64,000 bases of DNA from an uncultured Opitutia bacterium (lineage in GTDB: Bacteria; Verrucomicrobiota; Verrucomicrobiia; Opitutales; Opitutaceae), in the NCBI GenBank assembly GCA_903840415.1, contig CAIMFY010000063.1, positions 41,415 to 105,414 of the forward strand, read 5' to 3'. This document shows positions 54,314 to 63,933 of the stretch, one piece after another. Both the position numbers and the translations under genes were made by a program. Position 1 is the first letter of the stretch. Each line of letters opens with the position of its first letter. Under the pieces are notes generated by a model that had not been told where the DNA came from, did not search any database, and saw only the letters and a list, made by a program, of their open reading frames with translations.

Positions 54314-54640
54314 GGGTTCGATTTTTTCAAAGGCCGTTGGTCCGCACACTTTCCCGCCACGGAGTGTGGACGGGCGGCGTGTGCCGGGAAATGTGGTGGT
54401 CAAACCTGAATCCAAACTGAAATATAGCCAAATCGATCCCAAAAAAATCCGGGGCTTGCCGCGGCGCCAGCACGATCCGCCGCCCCGGCGAGCCTCGGGC
54501 GCAACGCGGCTTCGCTCCTCGTAGCGCAGTCGCTCCGCTCGGTGTCTCGTGAACGGAGGCGAGAGCAGGCGCCGAAACGTGCGTCCCGCCCGCCTCGAAA
54601 AAATCTTGCGCAAGTCCAGTGATTGCCGGCACGTGGTCGC
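54314..54640. other. 327-base divergent spacer without gene
   Basis: Lies between the cytochrome c and PL22-type lyase genes, which point away from each other, so promoters for both are expected. An AT-richer patch near 54405-54455 stands out. I see no convincing -35/-10 pair, operator or RNA gene. Confidence 0.5.
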
Positions 54641-55864
54641 GTGACTTCGAATGTTCCGACGCGACTGGCGGGAGGTCCCGACGATCACGCGCAGCTCCTT
54701 TACTTCACGACACCGAGCGTGACGCGTGATGGCCGGACGCTTGTCGCGGTGCACGAGCGTGACAGCAACCCGAATCTCTGGGCGCACGATCTGGCGACGG
54801 GCACGGCCCGGCAGTTGACCGACCAGCGCGACGGCACGTTGAAATCCTATGTTTATTTCCGTGGCAATCCGCGGCGCGGCTTTGGCAAGGCCAGCGTCAA
54901 CCTCGATCCTGTGCGTGGCTGCGTTTACTGGGTGCAGGGCGAAGAGGTCCGCTGCGTCGACCTCGTCGGACGGCAGCGCGTGCTTGCGCGACTGCCGGTG
55001 GATCAGGTGACGGCGTTCACGCATGTGAGCGCGGATGGCTCCCGGTTATGCGTGCCGACGACGGATGCGCGCGCTTTGGAAGAGGATGCGCCGATGGCCG
55101 GAACCACGGGCGAGAACCACGTCGGCGGCCGTCGCAACGAAATCATCACCGACAAGCCGGCCTACGACATCGACGAACGCGTGCGGCGCGAGCACTTGAA
55201 CTCGTGGCTGCGCATCTACGACACGACGACCGGCGAGCTGCTCCGGAACGAACGCGTGCCAGAAGCGTGGATCACGCACGTGCAGTTTTCTCCGGTGAAT
55301 CACGATTGGATTCTCTATAACCACGAGTGGCCGTCGGACTGTGGCATTCGCCGGGTGTGGCTGTGGGACGGTCGCACCCATCGCCGCCTGCGCGCGGAGG
55401 GAGACGGCCGCAGCCGCGCCGACTGGGCGTGTCACGAAATGTGGACCGCCGACGGCGGGGCGATCATCTACCACGGGAAATTCGCCAACGGCACCGCATT
55501 CATCGGACGCGTCAGCCCCGGCGGCGGCGACAACATCGAGATCGCGCTGCCCGAACGCTATCACCGCTACGGGCATTTTACCGCGGGGACGTGCCACAGC
55601 ACTTGGCTGGTCTCCGACGGCTATTGGCATCCGGACGGCGCGGCCGAGGATGGCAGGTGGGGCGGCGAGTGGATCACGCGACTTGTAGTGGACTGGCCGG
55701 CGCGACGCCTCGCGTGGACGCCGTTGTGCCGGCACCAATCCGCGTGGGATTGTCAGGACAGTCATCCGCATCCGGTTTTCGGGCCGGGCGACGATTTCGT
55801 CTATTTCACCTCGAATGCCGGCGGTGGCCGCAGCGTGTGGCGCGTGCCCGTGCCATCGGTCTGA
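54641..55864 (+). CDS. Oligogalacturonide lyase-like protein (PL22 family)
   Basis: 407 residues from GTG 54641; TTG 54623 is also in frame. The sequence is a seven-bladed propeller: QLLYFTTPSVTRDGRTLVAV, NLWAHDLATGTARQLTD, LNSWLRIYDTTTGELLRNE, WDGRTHRRLRAEGDG and VYFTSNAGGGRSVWRV. CHSTWLVSDGYWHPDG and LCRHQSAWDCQDSHPHPVF supply the His residues expected of PL22 metal binding. These intracellular enzymes cleave unsaturated digalacturonate from pectin. No signal peptide, in line with the family. No other pectin gene is adjacent. Confidence 0.83.
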   Translation: MTSNVPTRLAGGPDDHAQLLYFTTPSVTRDGRTLVAVHERDSNPNLWAHDLATGTARQLTDQRDGTLKSYVYFRGNPRRGFGKASVNLDPVRGCVYWVQGEEVRCVDLVGRQRVLARLPVDQVTAFTHVSADGSRLCVPTTDARALEEDAPMAGTTGENHVGGRRNEIITDKPAYDIDERVRREHLNSWLRIYDTTTGELLRNERVPEAWITHVQFSPVNHDWILYNHEWPSDCGIRRVWLWDGRTHRRLRAEGDGRSRADWACHEMWTADGGAIIYHGKFANGTAFIGRVSPGGGDNIEIALPERYHRYGHFTAGTCHSTWLVSDGYWHPDGAAEDGRWGGEWITRLVVDWPARRLAWTPLCRHQSAWDCQDSHPHPVFGPGDDFVYFTSNAGGGRSVWRVPVPSV

Positions 55865-56036
55865 TCGTCACGCAGATCAAAAACGCTATAAACAAGAACC
55901 ACGGCCGGAAATTGATGCGCTGACTCATAGCGAAGCTCGCCGTGAAAATAACGGCACGTTCCAACGGCAATGCGTCGAAGGCACAACGGAACGCGATCGG
56001 TTCTTGCGGCGCCGCCAATCGAGCACGAGTGCGGGG

Positions 56037-57527
56037 TTAGGATTTGAGTGATAGCGCAGCGCAAAAATTTGCTACCGGCATCGCTTCGAGCTTCGCCTGC
56101 TCAGTAAAGATCGACGTGAGTTTTTCGGATTTTGATTTTCCGTAGTGGGCGGCGAAGGCGGTGGCGGCTTTTTGCTGGAGGAGCGGAATGCCGTCTTTTC
56201 TCCGCCGGCGGTGACCGATGGGGAAGTGAACTTCGAACTTTTCGGTCTTGGTGCCGTCTTTGAAAAAGACCTGAACCGCATTGGCGATGGAGCGTTTGTC
56301 GGCGTCGAGGTAGTCACGTGAGAATTGTTTATCCTCGACGACCGTCATCTTCGCGCGGAGGGCGTCGATGCGCGGGTCGGCGGCGACTTTATCCTCGTAG
56401 TCGACGGCGGTGAGGTTGCCAAAGATCAGGCCGATGGCTGTCATGTATTGGAGGCAGTGGTCGCGGTCGGCGGGGTTGTGGAGCGGGCCGGATTTGTCGA
56501 TTATACGGATGGCGGATTCGTGCGTGGTGAGTTCGACGCGCGTGATGGCGTCGAGGCGGTCGCGGATCTGCGGGTGGAGCTGGACGGCGCATTCGACGGC
56601 GGTCTGCGCGTGGAATTCGGCGGGGAAGGAAATCTTGAAGAGGACGTTTTCCATCACGTAGCTGCTGAGCGAACGCGCGAGTTTCACGGAGTTGCCCTTG
56701 AACGAGACGTCCTGGAAGCCCCACGTCTTCGCGGTGAGGACGGAGGGGTAGCCCATCTCGCCGGTCATCGCGATGAGAGCGAGTCGGACGGCGCGGCTGG
56801 TGGCGTCGCCGGCGGCCCAGGATTTGCGCGAGCCGGTGTTCGGCGCGTGGCGGTAGGTGCGGAGCGCGGAGCCGTCGAGCCAGGCGTGGGAGAGGGCGTT
56901 TATTATCTGCTCGCGCGTGCCGCCGAACATCGCGGTGGTGACGGCGGTGGAGGCGACGCGCACGAGGAGCACGTGGTCGAGGCCGACGCGGTTGAAGGAA
57001 TTTTCAAGCGCGAGGATGCCTTGGATTTCGTGGGCCTTAATCATCGCGACGAGGACGTCGCGCAAGGTGGGTGCGGGGCGAGAGGCGAGAGCCGAGAGCT
57101 GAGCGCTGAACGCTGACAGCTGCGAGCCCGCGACCTTCATTCGGCTAATCCAATCAGCCGTGGCGAGAATCGCGCCGAGATTATCTGACGGGTGGCCCCA
57201 CTCAGCGGCGAGCCAGGTGTCGTTGAAATCGAGCCAGCGCACGATCGTGCCGATGTTGAACGCGGCTTGCACCGGATCGAGTTCGTAGGCGGTGCCGGGG
57301 ACGCGCGCGCCGTTCACGATCGAAGTGCCGGGGACGACGGGGCCGAGGAGTTTCGTGCAGGCGGGAAATTTCAGTGCCAGGATGCCGCACGCCAGCGTGT
57401 CGAGCAGGCACCAGCGGGCGGTATCGAGAGCTTCGTCGGAGGGCGCGGAAAAATTCAGCGCGTAGTCGGCGAGATCGGCGAGGAGTGGATCGGGCGCTGG
57501 GCGGACGTTGGAGATGTGAGAACTCAT
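56037..57527 (-). CDS. prpD: 2-methylcitrate dehydratase PrpD (MmgE/PrpD family)
   Basis: 496 residues against about 480 in Escherichia coli. Motifs: [46 protein letters not shown] in pieces, [13 protein letters not shown] and [19 protein letters not shown]. It dehydrates 2-methylcitrate to 2-methyl-cis-aconitate in propionate breakdown. A 14-residue Ser/Ala/Leu insertion ([14 protein letters not shown]) near residue 135-148 is encoded by a heptanucleotide array. The ATG overlaps the prpC stop, and it is the last gene of prpB-prpC-prpD. Confidence 0.93.
   Translation of the reverse strand: MSSHISNVRPAPDPLLADLADYALNFSAPSDEALDTARWCLLDTLACGILALKFPACTKLLGPVVPGTSIVNGARVPGTAYELDPVQAAFNIGTIVRWLDFNDTWLAAEWGHPSDNLGAILATADWISRMKVAGSQLSAFSAQLSALASRPAPTLRDVLVAMIKAHEIQGILALENSFNRVGLDHVLLVRVASTAVTTAMFGGTREQIINALSHAWLDGSALRTYRHAPNTGSRKSWAAGDATSRAVRLALIAMTGEMGYPSVLTAKTWGFQDVSFKGNSVKLARSLSSYVMENVLFKISFPAEFHAQTAVECAVQLHPQIRDRLDAITRVELTTHESAIRIIDKSGPLHNPADRDHCLQYMTAIGLIFGNLTAVDYEDKVAADPRIDALRAKMTVVEDKQFSRDYLDADKRSIANAVQVFFKDGTKTEKFEVHFPIGHRRRRKDGIPLLQQKAATAFAAHYGKSKSEKLTSIFTEQAKLEAMPVANFCAALSLKS
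57080..57121 (+). repeat. Degenerate 7-nt tandem array (six units of GASMGCY type)
   Basis: Units on the plus strand: GAGAGGC, GAGAGCC, GAGAGCT, GAGCGCT, GAACGCT, GACAGCT. Six times seven is 42 bases, so the array is read in frame (as 14 residues) within prpD on the minus strand. Same unit length as the array at 30757 but a different sequence. Confidence 0.88.
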
Positions 57528-58702
57528 CGTTGAGAAAGGGGCGGCAGCGCACGATCATCGGGGCCGGTGTAGTTGGCGGCGGGGCGGATGATTTTGCCGT
57601 CGATTCGCTGCTCGATGATGTGCGCGGCCCAGCCGGCGGTGCGGGCAATCACAAAGAGCGGCGTGAACATCGCGGTCGGCACGCCCAGCTCGTGATAGGC
57701 GACGGCGCTGAACCAATCGAGGTTGGGAAACATTTTTTTCTCGGCCCACATCAAAGTCTCGATGCGCTCGGCGACGGCGAAGTGATTCGAATGGCCCGTC
57801 TCGGCACAGAGGGCGCGGGCGATGTCCTTGATGATGGTGTTGCGCGGGTCGCTGACGGTGTAAACGGGATGGCCGAAGCCGATCACGATTTCCTTGCGGG
57901 CAAGACGGGCGCGGAGGTCGGTCTCGGCGGCGTCGGGCGTCGCGTAGCGCTGCTGGATGGCGAGCGCGACTTCGTTGGCGCCGCCGTGCTTCGGACCACG
58001 CAGCGCACCGATGGCGCCGGTGATCGCGGAATAAAAATCCGTCGCGGTGCCGGCGATGACGCGGGCGGTGAAGGTGGAGGCGTTGAACTCGTGCTCGGCG
58101 TAGAGAATCAGTGAGCGGTCGAGCGCGCGGATGTGCGACGCAGCGGCCGGGCGCTGGTGCAGCAGGTGGAGAAAATGTGCTGCGACGGTGTCGTCGGCGG
58201 TCTCGGTGCGGATGCGCGCGCCGTTCGTCGCGAAGTGGTGCCAGTAGAGCAGCATGGAGGGAAACGCGGCGACGAGTCGGTCGGCGATTTCGCGCGCGCC
58301 GGGCGCGGATGCGACGCCTGCGCCGGACTCAGGCAGTTTTTCCGCTTCAAGCGTGCCGAGCGCCGAGCAGCCGGTCCGAAGGACGTCCATCGGATGTGCG
58401 CTCGACGGAATTTGCTCGAGCACGGCGCGCAACGCCGCCGGGAGTCCGCGATGATTGGCGAGTTTCGTGCGGTAGACGGCGAGCTCGGCGGCGTTGGGCA
58501 GACGCTCGTGGATGAGCAGATGCGCGACTTCCTCGAACGTGGTGCGCGCGGCGAGCTCGGCGATGTCGTAGCCGCGGTAATGGAGATCGTTGCCCGAGTG
58601 GCCGACGGTGCAGATCGCGGTGTTGCCGGCGACGACACCGGAGAGGGTGACGGATTTTTTGACTTTGGAAACGGGAGCGGGGGTTGGGGTGGAGGCGCTC
58701 AT
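57524..58702 (-). CDS. prpC: 2-methylcitrate synthase PrpC (citrate synthase family)
   Basis: 392 residues. Citrate synthase signatures: active-site His in [12 protein letters not shown], the second His in [14 protein letters not shown], and the Asp in [16 protein letters not shown], then AHIIEQR with the substrate Arg. [11 protein letters not shown] and [12 protein letters not shown] are typical of type II/2-methylcitrate synthases. The reaction joins propionyl-CoA with oxaloacetate. Specificity comes from the operon context with prpB and prpD. It starts 9 bases after the prpB stop. Confidence 0.94.
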   Translation of the reverse strand: MSASTPTPAPVSKVKKSVTLSGVVAGNTAICTVGHSGNDLHYRGYDIAELAARTTFEEVAHLLIHERLPNAAELAVYRTKLANHRGLPAALRAVLEQIPSSAHPMDVLRTGCSALGTLEAEKLPESGAGVASAPGAREIADRLVAAFPSMLLYWHHFATNGARIRTETADDTVAAHFLHLLHQRPAAASHIRALDRSLILYAEHEFNASTFTARVIAGTATDFYSAITGAIGALRGPKHGGANEVALAIQQRYATPDAAETDLRARLARKEIVIGFGHPVYTVSDPRNTIIKDIARALCAETGHSNHFAVAERIETLMWAEKKMFPNLDWFSAVAYHELGVPTAMFTPLFVIARTAGWAAHIIEQRIDGKIIRPAANYTGPDDRALPPLSQR

Positions 58703-58711
58703 GGAAGAAAA

Positions 58712-59554
58712 TTATTTAGGCGGCACGTAGCCGAGCGTGGTGTAGAGATCGGCGCGGGTTTGCATTTTTCCGACGACGCTTTGCTGCGTGCCGGTCTGGC
58801 GAATTGCAGAATAAACTTCGAGCGAGGCTGCGGCCGCGGCGCGGCTCGCACTGAGCGGGTAGAGCACCATCGCGAGGCCGGCGGAGCGGAGTTCGTCGAG
58901 CGTGAAGAACGGCGTCTGGCCAAACTCGGTGAGGTTGGCGAGGATGGGGACGTTCACGGCGGCCGTGAATTTTTTGTAGTCATCGAGCGTATGGAGCGCT
59001 TCGGCGAAAATCATGTCGGCGCCGGCGGCGACGTAGGCCTGTGCGCGAGCGATCGCGGCGTCGAGGCCTTCGACCGCAGCGGCATCAGTGCGCGCCATGA
59101 CGACGAAGTCGCGATTGGGTTTGCCGGAGACGGCGGCGCTCACGCGATCGGCCATCTTGGCGGTGGAGACGAGTTGTTTGCCGGGGAGGTGGCCGCAGAG
59201 TTTCGCGGGGACTTGATCCTCGAGATGCACGGCGGCGACGCCGGCGGCGGCCATTTCGCGGACGGCGAGCGCCGGATCATCCCAGCCGGTGTCGATGTCT
59301 ACCAAGAGCGGGAGCGGCACGCGGCATGCGATGCGGCGGGCGTCGATAAGCACGTCGGCGAGCGTGGTGTCGCCGATGTCGGGGATGCCGTAGGAGTGAT
59401 TGGCGACACCGGCGCCGGACAGATAGAGCGCGCGGAAACCGGCGCGCTGGGCGAGGAGCGCAGCGTAGGCGTTAATGGTGCCGGCGATTTGAAGCGGTTT
59501 TTCGGCGGCGAGCGCGGCACGAAATTTTGAGCCGGGGGAAACGGAGGTGCTCAC
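58712..59554 (-). CDS. prpB: 2-methylisocitrate lyase PrpB
   Basis: 280 residues from GTG 59554, which aligns with the PrpB N-terminus (SPGSKFRAALAAEKPLQI); TTG 59602 also lies in frame. Motifs: AGTINAYAALLAQRAGF, LVDIDTGWDDP, VHLEDQV and the active-site loop KLCGHLPGKQLV, where the usual KRCGH reads KLCGH. The catalytic Cys is kept. The enzyme splits 2-methylisocitrate into pyruvate and succinate. First gene of the prp operon; 210 bases separate it from the divergent haem-sensor gene, and no PrpR-type regulator is nearby. Confidence 0.93.
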   Translation of the reverse strand: MSTSVSPGSKFRAALAAEKPLQIAGTINAYAALLAQRAGFRALYLSGAGVANHSYGIPDIGDTTLADVLIDARRIACRVPLPLLVDIDTGWDDPALAVREMAAAGVAAVHLEDQVPAKLCGHLPGKQLVSTAKMADRVSAAVSGKPNRDFVVMARTDAAAVEGLDAAIARAQAYVAAGADMIFAEALHTLDDYKKFTAAVNVPILANLTEFGQTPFFTLDELRSAGLAMVLYPLSASRAAAAASLEVYSAIRQTGTQQSVVGKMQTRADLYTTLGYVPPK

Positions 59555-59764
59555 GGTGGGAAATGTGACGCGGCACAGGCGCGGTGTCGAGGAGGCGAGC
59601 AAGTCGGCTCCCTGCGCATTTTTTGGCCCGAGTGGCCAAGGTCGCTAATAGATAGCCCCGGTGGCTGCGAAAATGCGCATCGCGGCTCAATGCGGTCGTG
59701 GCTGTTTCGAAACGCCGGGGAACGTAGCGATCCTACTACACTGCAACCCCGTCCCCGCCCCGCC

Positions 59765-60826
59765 ATGAAAATTGGAACCAAGATAATCTTTGCCGCGTTG
59801 GCGGCCGTTGCCGTGACGGTCGCCGTCACGCTGGTAGTCCAAAAATTCGTCATCGAGCGGCAGGGCATCGATCTCACGGTGGGCACGATGCGGGCGGCCG
59901 TGTTGGAGGCCGAGAACGTGCGCGAGAGTATCTCGCGCCTCGGTCAGCGCGGGGCGTTCGATCGGAAAAAACTGTTCGCGGAGTTTCAGGCCTCCGGTGA
60001 TCTGCGCAATTCCACGGTCTATGAAACGATCCCGGTGGTGGCGGCGTGGGAGGCGATCGCGAAGGTGGCGCAACAGGAGGGGTTCGAATTCCGCGTGCCG
60101 AAAAATCACGCGCGGAACCCGAAGAACGCTCCGACGCCCGACGAGCTGGAAATTCTGAAGGTGCTCGAGCCGGGGGCGCACGCGGAATATGTGCGGGTGG
60201 ATCGGGCCAGCAACCGGATCATTTTCGCGCGGCCGATCAAGCTCACGCAGGACTGCCTTTCGTGCCACGGCGATCCGGCGACGAGCCCGACGCACGACGG
60301 GAAGGACGCGGTCGGCTTCACGATGGAAAATTGGAAGGCCGGCGAGGTGCATGGGGCGTTTGTGCTCAAGGCGGACCTGAGTCGCGTGGACGGGGTGGTG
60401 CTCGGCGGCATGCTGCGCAGCCTCGCGTGGGTGCTGCCGCTTACCGCGGGCATCGGCGTGGGCTTCTATTTTTTCAATCGGCGAATGATTGTGCGGCCGT
60501 TGCACCAGTCGATTGCGGGCCTGAAGACCGCGAGCGCGTCCGCCGAACTCAATGCGCAGACGGAAAGCTTGGACCGCGCGGTGGCAGCCCTCGTGACCCT
60601 CGTCGGCGGCGCGGGCGGGCCGCACACAACGGACGTCGCTCCACCGCCGTTTGGTGCCAAGGCGCCCGCGGCGGACGGCGGGCAAGATACCGACCGTGGC
60701 CCGGTTCCGATCGCACCGACCCGGCTCAGCGCAATCTCTACACCTGTGCGAAGCTCCGCGTGGCGAGCCGGTGCATTACCGGGCGGAACAACCAGTAAAT
60801 TGCCGCGACAATCAGCGGCACGCTGA
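59765..60826 (+). CDS. Membrane haem-sensor protein (Tll0287-like) without output domain
   Basis: 353 residues. A membrane helix (IIFAALAAVAVTVAVTLVV) is followed by a Tll0287-like (DUF3365) domain: RVPKNHARNPKNAPTPDE, FARPIKLTQDCLSCHGDP with a c-type haem site CLSCH (near 172-176), and GFTMENWKAGEVHGAF. A second helix (LAWVLPLTAGIGVGFYFF) and a HAMP-like start (NRRMIVRPLHQSIAGL) come next. In homologues a chemotaxis, cyclase or kinase domain would follow; here only a low-complexity tail remains. The last 89 bases overlap the convergent DUF2062 gene. It may be a truncated receptor or a stand-alone redox/NO sensor. Confidence 0.82.
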   Translation: MKIGTKIIFAALAAVAVTVAVTLVVQKFVIERQGIDLTVGTMRAAVLEAENVRESISRLGQRGAFDRKKLFAEFQASGDLRNSTVYETIPVVAAWEAIAKVAQQEGFEFRVPKNHARNPKNAPTPDELEILKVLEPGAHAEYVRVDRASNRIIFARPIKLTQDCLSCHGDPATSPTHDGKDAVGFTMENWKAGEVHGAFVLKADLSRVDGVVLGGMLRSLAWVLPLTAGIGVGFYFFNRRMIVRPLHQSIAGLKTASASAELNAQTESLDRAVAALVTLVGGAGGPHTTDVAPPPFGAKAPAADGGQDTDRGPVPIAPTRLSAISTPVRSSAWRAGALPGGTTSKLPRQSAAR

Positions 60827-61238
60827 GCAGCCAGGCGGTGCCGGCGTGGACGCCGGTCCAGCCGAAGCGTCGCGCGAAACCCCACGGGTCGGCGCGAAAG
60901 GCGGCGGTGAGCTGCGCGAGCGAGAGTGGCAGGTGCGACGAGCGCCAGATGAATTCGCCGGCGCGCACATAGACGAGGATGAGCGCGAGCTGCAAGCCGC
61001 CGAGCAGTTGGTTGAGCGTTTGCAGAATCGGCTGGTTGAGCCGCAGCCAGAGGCCGACGCCGAGATTGAGCAGCGAGGTGAAACCGAGGAACGGCAGTAG
61101 CGAGCAAGCGGTGCCAACCGCGAGCGTGAGCGCGAGCCGGTCGGGTGTGACGCCCTGCGTGAGTTGCGCGCGCAGCGGCGCGACAATGCGGCGACGCCAA
61201 AACGAGGGCGCAGAGAGCGTGGGAGCGGAGACGGACAC
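60738..61238 (-). CDS. DUF2062 membrane protein
   Basis: 166 residues from GTG 61238. The DUF2062 pattern is clear: TQGVTPDRLALTLAVGTACSLLPFLGFTSLLNLGVGLWLRLNQPI (in pieces GVTPDRLALTLAVG and LPFLGF), and later LLSVPLIVAAIYWLFRPVM. Three or four membrane helices. These small proteins often lie near glycosyltransferases, and function is unknown. The real start is uncertain as the frame is open far upstream, through the ABC gene on the other strand. The overlap with the haem-sensor gene covers its C-terminal 30 codons. Confidence 0.8.
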   Translation of the reverse strand: MSVSAPTLSAPSFWRRRIVAPLRAQLTQGVTPDRLALTLAVGTACSLLPFLGFTSLLNLGVGLWLRLNQPILQTLNQLLGGLQLALILVYVRAGEFIWRSSHLPLSLAQLTAAFRADPWGFARRFGWTGVHAGTAWLLSVPLIVAAIYWLFRPVMHRLATRSFAQV

Positions 61239-61340
61239 GAAGAAATCTAAACTTGGCGGGATGCGGTGGATTCGCAACGGCGAGATTTCTCCACGAAACG
61301 TTTGGCACGCGCCGTCGTCTCGCCCCACACTCGTCTTCAC

Positions 61341-62018
61341 ATGCTCGCCGTCACCGATCTCAAGAAATCGTTCGTCTCCCCCGACGGGGAGCGCGTCGAT
61401 ATCGTGAGCGTGCCGTCGTTCGCGCTGGCGCCGGGCGAGCAGGTGGCTTTGCGCGGCGAGAGCGGCTCGGGTAAGACGACCTTTCTCCACATGATCGCGG
61501 GCATTCTCGCGGCGGACAGCGGGCGCGTAGCGCTCGACTGCGCGGAAATGACCTCGCTCAGCGAGGCGCGCCGCGACCGGCTGCGGGCCGAAAAACTCGG
61601 CTACATTTTCCAAACGTTCAACTTGCTCCAAGGCTACACCGTTCTTGAAAACGTCGTGCTCGGGATGAGCTTCGGGCCGCGCGGCGCGGACAAGGCGCAC
61701 GCGAAGGAAGTCTTGGAGCGCATGGGCCTCGGCCACCGGCTCGATCATTTTCCGCGGCAGCTCTCGACGGGTCAGCAGCAACGGGTCGCGGTCGCGCGGG
61801 CGCTCGCCAACCGGCCGAAGCTCGTCCTCGCCGACGAGCCGACGGGTAACCTCGACCGCAAGCACGCGGGCGAGGCGTTGAAATTGATCCGCGAAGTATG
61901 CCACGAGGAGGGTGCCGCGCTCCTGCTCGTGAGCCACGATGAACTTGTGCTCGGGCAATTCGAGGCGCGCAAAGATTTCGCCGAGATCAACCAAGCGATG
62001 AAGGGAGCGCCGCGATGA
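61341..62018 (+). CDS. ABC transporter ATPase (MacB/LolD type)
   Basis: 225 residues. Walker A GESGSGKTT, Q loop in YIFQTFNLLQGYTVLENVVL, the signature LSTGQQQRVAVARAL, Walker B LVLADEPTGNLD and the H loop in LLVSHD. The spacing and the 'ADEPTGNLD' box are those of the MacB/LolD/FtsE branch that works with FtsX-like permeases. ATG 61341 gives MLAVTDLKKSF. It overlaps the permease gene as ATGA. Confidence 0.95.
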   Translation: MLAVTDLKKSFVSPDGERVDIVSVPSFALAPGEQVALRGESGSGKTTFLHMIAGILAADSGRVALDCAEMTSLSEARRDRLRAEKLGYIFQTFNLLQGYTVLENVVLGMSFGPRGADKAHAKEVLERMGLGHRLDHFPRQLSTGQQQRVAVARALANRPKLVLADEPTGNLDRKHAGEALKLIREVCHEEGAALLLVSHDELVLGQFEARKDFAEINQAMKGAPR

Positions 62019-63220
62019 CACTGCCGCTGATCATTTACCGCTCGCTGCGCCAGCACGCGCTCTCGACGTTCATCACCGCGGGCAGCATCGCGCTCGCGTG
62101 CGGCCTCCTCATGACGGTCTGGATGGTGAAGACGCAGTCGCAGACGGCGTTTACGCAAACCAACGCCGGCTTCGACGCCGTGCTCGGCGCGCGCGGCTCG
62201 AAACTCCAACTCGTGCTCAACGCGATTTTTCACCTCGAAGCCTCGTCCGGCAATCTCGCCTACGCCGACTACGAGGCGATCAAGCGCCACCCGGCCGTGA
62301 AGGTCGCGATTCCGATCGCGGTCGGCGACAATGTGCGCGGCTTCAGGCTCGTTGGCACGGTGCCGGAACTTTTCGAGACGGTGGAATATGCGCCCGGGAA
62401 AAAATACGTGCTCGGGCCCGGTGGAAAAATTTTCACACCGGACGCGAAAGAGGCGGTCGCCGGCAGCTTCGCGGCGGAACGGCTGGGGCTGAAAGTCGGC
62501 GACACGTTCCATCCGTTCCACGGGCTGGCGTTCGATGCGAACAACCAGCACCCCGACGTTTATACGCTCACCGGCATTCTCGCGCCGACGAATACGCCAG
62601 CGGACCGCGTTGTATGGATTCCGCTGAAGGGTTTGCAGACGATGAGCGGCCACGATGCGCGCGCCGCGACCGACGTGAGCGCAGTGCTCATCCAGCTGCG
62701 CTCGCCGAGCGCCGGCTTCATGCTCGACATGATGTATAACAAACAGGGCAACCGGCTGACGCTCGCCTATCCGGTCGGCGCGATCATCGCAGACTTGTTC
62801 AGCAAGATATCGTGGTTTGATCAGGTGCTCGCGCTCGTCGCATATCTCGTGGCGCTCGTCGCCGCGGGCTCCGTGCTCGCGAGCATCTACAACTCGATGA
62901 GCGCGCGGCAGCGCGACCTGGCGATTCTGCGCGCGCTCGGCGCGCGGCGGCGGACAATTTTCGGCGCGGTCGTCGCGGAGGCCGCGGTGATCGGCGCGCT
63001 CGGCGCCGTCGCGGGATATGCGGTTTACTTCGGACTGCTGCTCGGCGTGGCCAACGTGATCCGCGTGCAGACGGGCGTCGTGATCGACGTGGCCGCGCGG
63101 TTGCCGATCTTGTGGATTTGTCCGCTGGGGATGATCGGGCTGTGCGCGCTTGGCGGCGTAGTGCCGGCCTTGAAGGCCTATCGAACGCCAGTCGCGGAGA
63201 CGCTCGCGCCGCTGTCGTAG
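62015..63220 (+). CDS. ABC transporter permease (FtsX/MacB type)
   Basis: 401 residues. One N-terminal membrane helix (LSTFITAGSIALACGLLMTVW), a large periplasmic domain (about 40-265) and three C-terminal helices (LVALVAAGSVLASIYNSMSARQRDLAILRALGARR in part; GALGAVAGYAVYFGLLLGVA; ICPLGMIGLCALGGVVPAL). The RDLAILRALGA segment is the FtsX coupling signature. With the ATPase it should act as a mechanotransmitter-type transporter on lipoproteins or exported molecules; cargo unknown. Confidence 0.93.
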   Translation: MTLPLIIYRSLRQHALSTFITAGSIALACGLLMTVWMVKTQSQTAFTQTNAGFDAVLGARGSKLQLVLNAIFHLEASSGNLAYADYEAIKRHPAVKVAIPIAVGDNVRGFRLVGTVPELFETVEYAPGKKYVLGPGGKIFTPDAKEAVAGSFAAERLGLKVGDTFHPFHGLAFDANNQHPDVYTLTGILAPTNTPADRVVWIPLKGLQTMSGHDARAATDVSAVLIQLRSPSAGFMLDMMYNKQGNRLTLAYPVGAIIADLFSKISWFDQVLALVAYLVALVAAGSVLASIYNSMSARQRDLAILRALGARRRTIFGAVVAEAAVIGALGAVAGYAVYFGLLLGVANVIRVQTGVVIDVAARLPILWICPLGMIGLCALGGVVPALKAYRTPVAETLAPLS

Positions 63221-63227
63221 GCCGGGG

Positions 63228-63877
63228 TCACTTGGGCTTTTCGGCCGGCGGAGGCGTTAGATTTTTCGCTCGCGTCCGCGCGGCGTCGAGCACCCAGCGG
63301 ATGGCGTTCAACACGAGTTCAGGCTCGTCGCGACCGATGCCGTGGCCGCTCTTGGCGGTCACGATGTGAATCCCGTAGGTGGTCGATTGAAAAATTTCGT
63401 TGTTCAACTTGCGCCAGACGGCCTCGGCTTCGGGTGGGACGGGTTGCTTGTCCGTGCCATGGTGCAGCGAAGTGATGACGGCCATCGGCACGTCGGGCAT
63501 CGTGCCGCCGACATCGAGCCGCCGACATCGAGCCGTCCTGATTTCATCGTCTCGATCATCCCGACGAATTCCGGTTTCTTCCCATTTGGATCAGAGGGCG
63601 AAGGCATGGGACTTTTTGCGGGGTCGAGCCGGTTGAATTCGATCCATTGCCGCTCATGCGAGCCATCCACGAGCACGAGACCGGCGACATCGTGCGGATA
63701 ACGCATCGCAAACGCGCGGCTGTAGAGTCCACCGAGCGATCCTCCGACCAAGAGGTAGGGCGGGCGAATGCCGACGCGCTCAAGTAGCGCGTGCAGCTCG
63801 TCAACGATCTGCGCCGGTGTCCGGTGATCGTTGGCGGGTTGCCAGCAGCTGCCGATTTTATGGGCTTTTGTAGGCGT
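63228..63877 (-). pseudogene. Alpha/beta hydrolase pseudogene: 5'-truncated and frameshifted
   Basis: Two adjacent frames on the minus strand together make an alpha/beta hydrolase. The upstream part has NDHRTPAQIVDELHALLERV, LVGGSLGGLYSRAFAMRYP (nucleophile Ser in GGSLGG) and LVLVDGSHERQW. The downstream part has MAVITSLHHGTD and TAKSGHGIGRDEPELV with the catalytic His. A 14-bp tandem duplication at 63504-63531 shifts the frame; removing one copy joins the two parts into ...SGRLDVGGTMPDVPMAV... exactly. The 5' end is lost as well: the frame hits a stop at 63878-63880 before any ATG or GTG. Confidence 0.88.
63504..63531. repeat. 14-bp tandem duplication (two perfect copies)
   Basis: GCCGCCGACATCGA occurs at 63504-63517 and again at 63518-63531, followed by GCCG. 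As 14 is not a multiple of three it frameshifts the hydrolase gene. Confidence 0.97.
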
Positions 63878-63933
63878 TTAACGCGAAACTTTGCCGTCCA
63901 ACACAGCGGAAAATCTTGCCATTGCGCCTAAAC

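Noticed and set aside
60083..60094. GGTTCGAATTCC as a tRNA T-loop
   Set aside because: It is inside the haem-sensor gene and no acceptor or anticodon stem surrounds it; no tRNA was found in the window.
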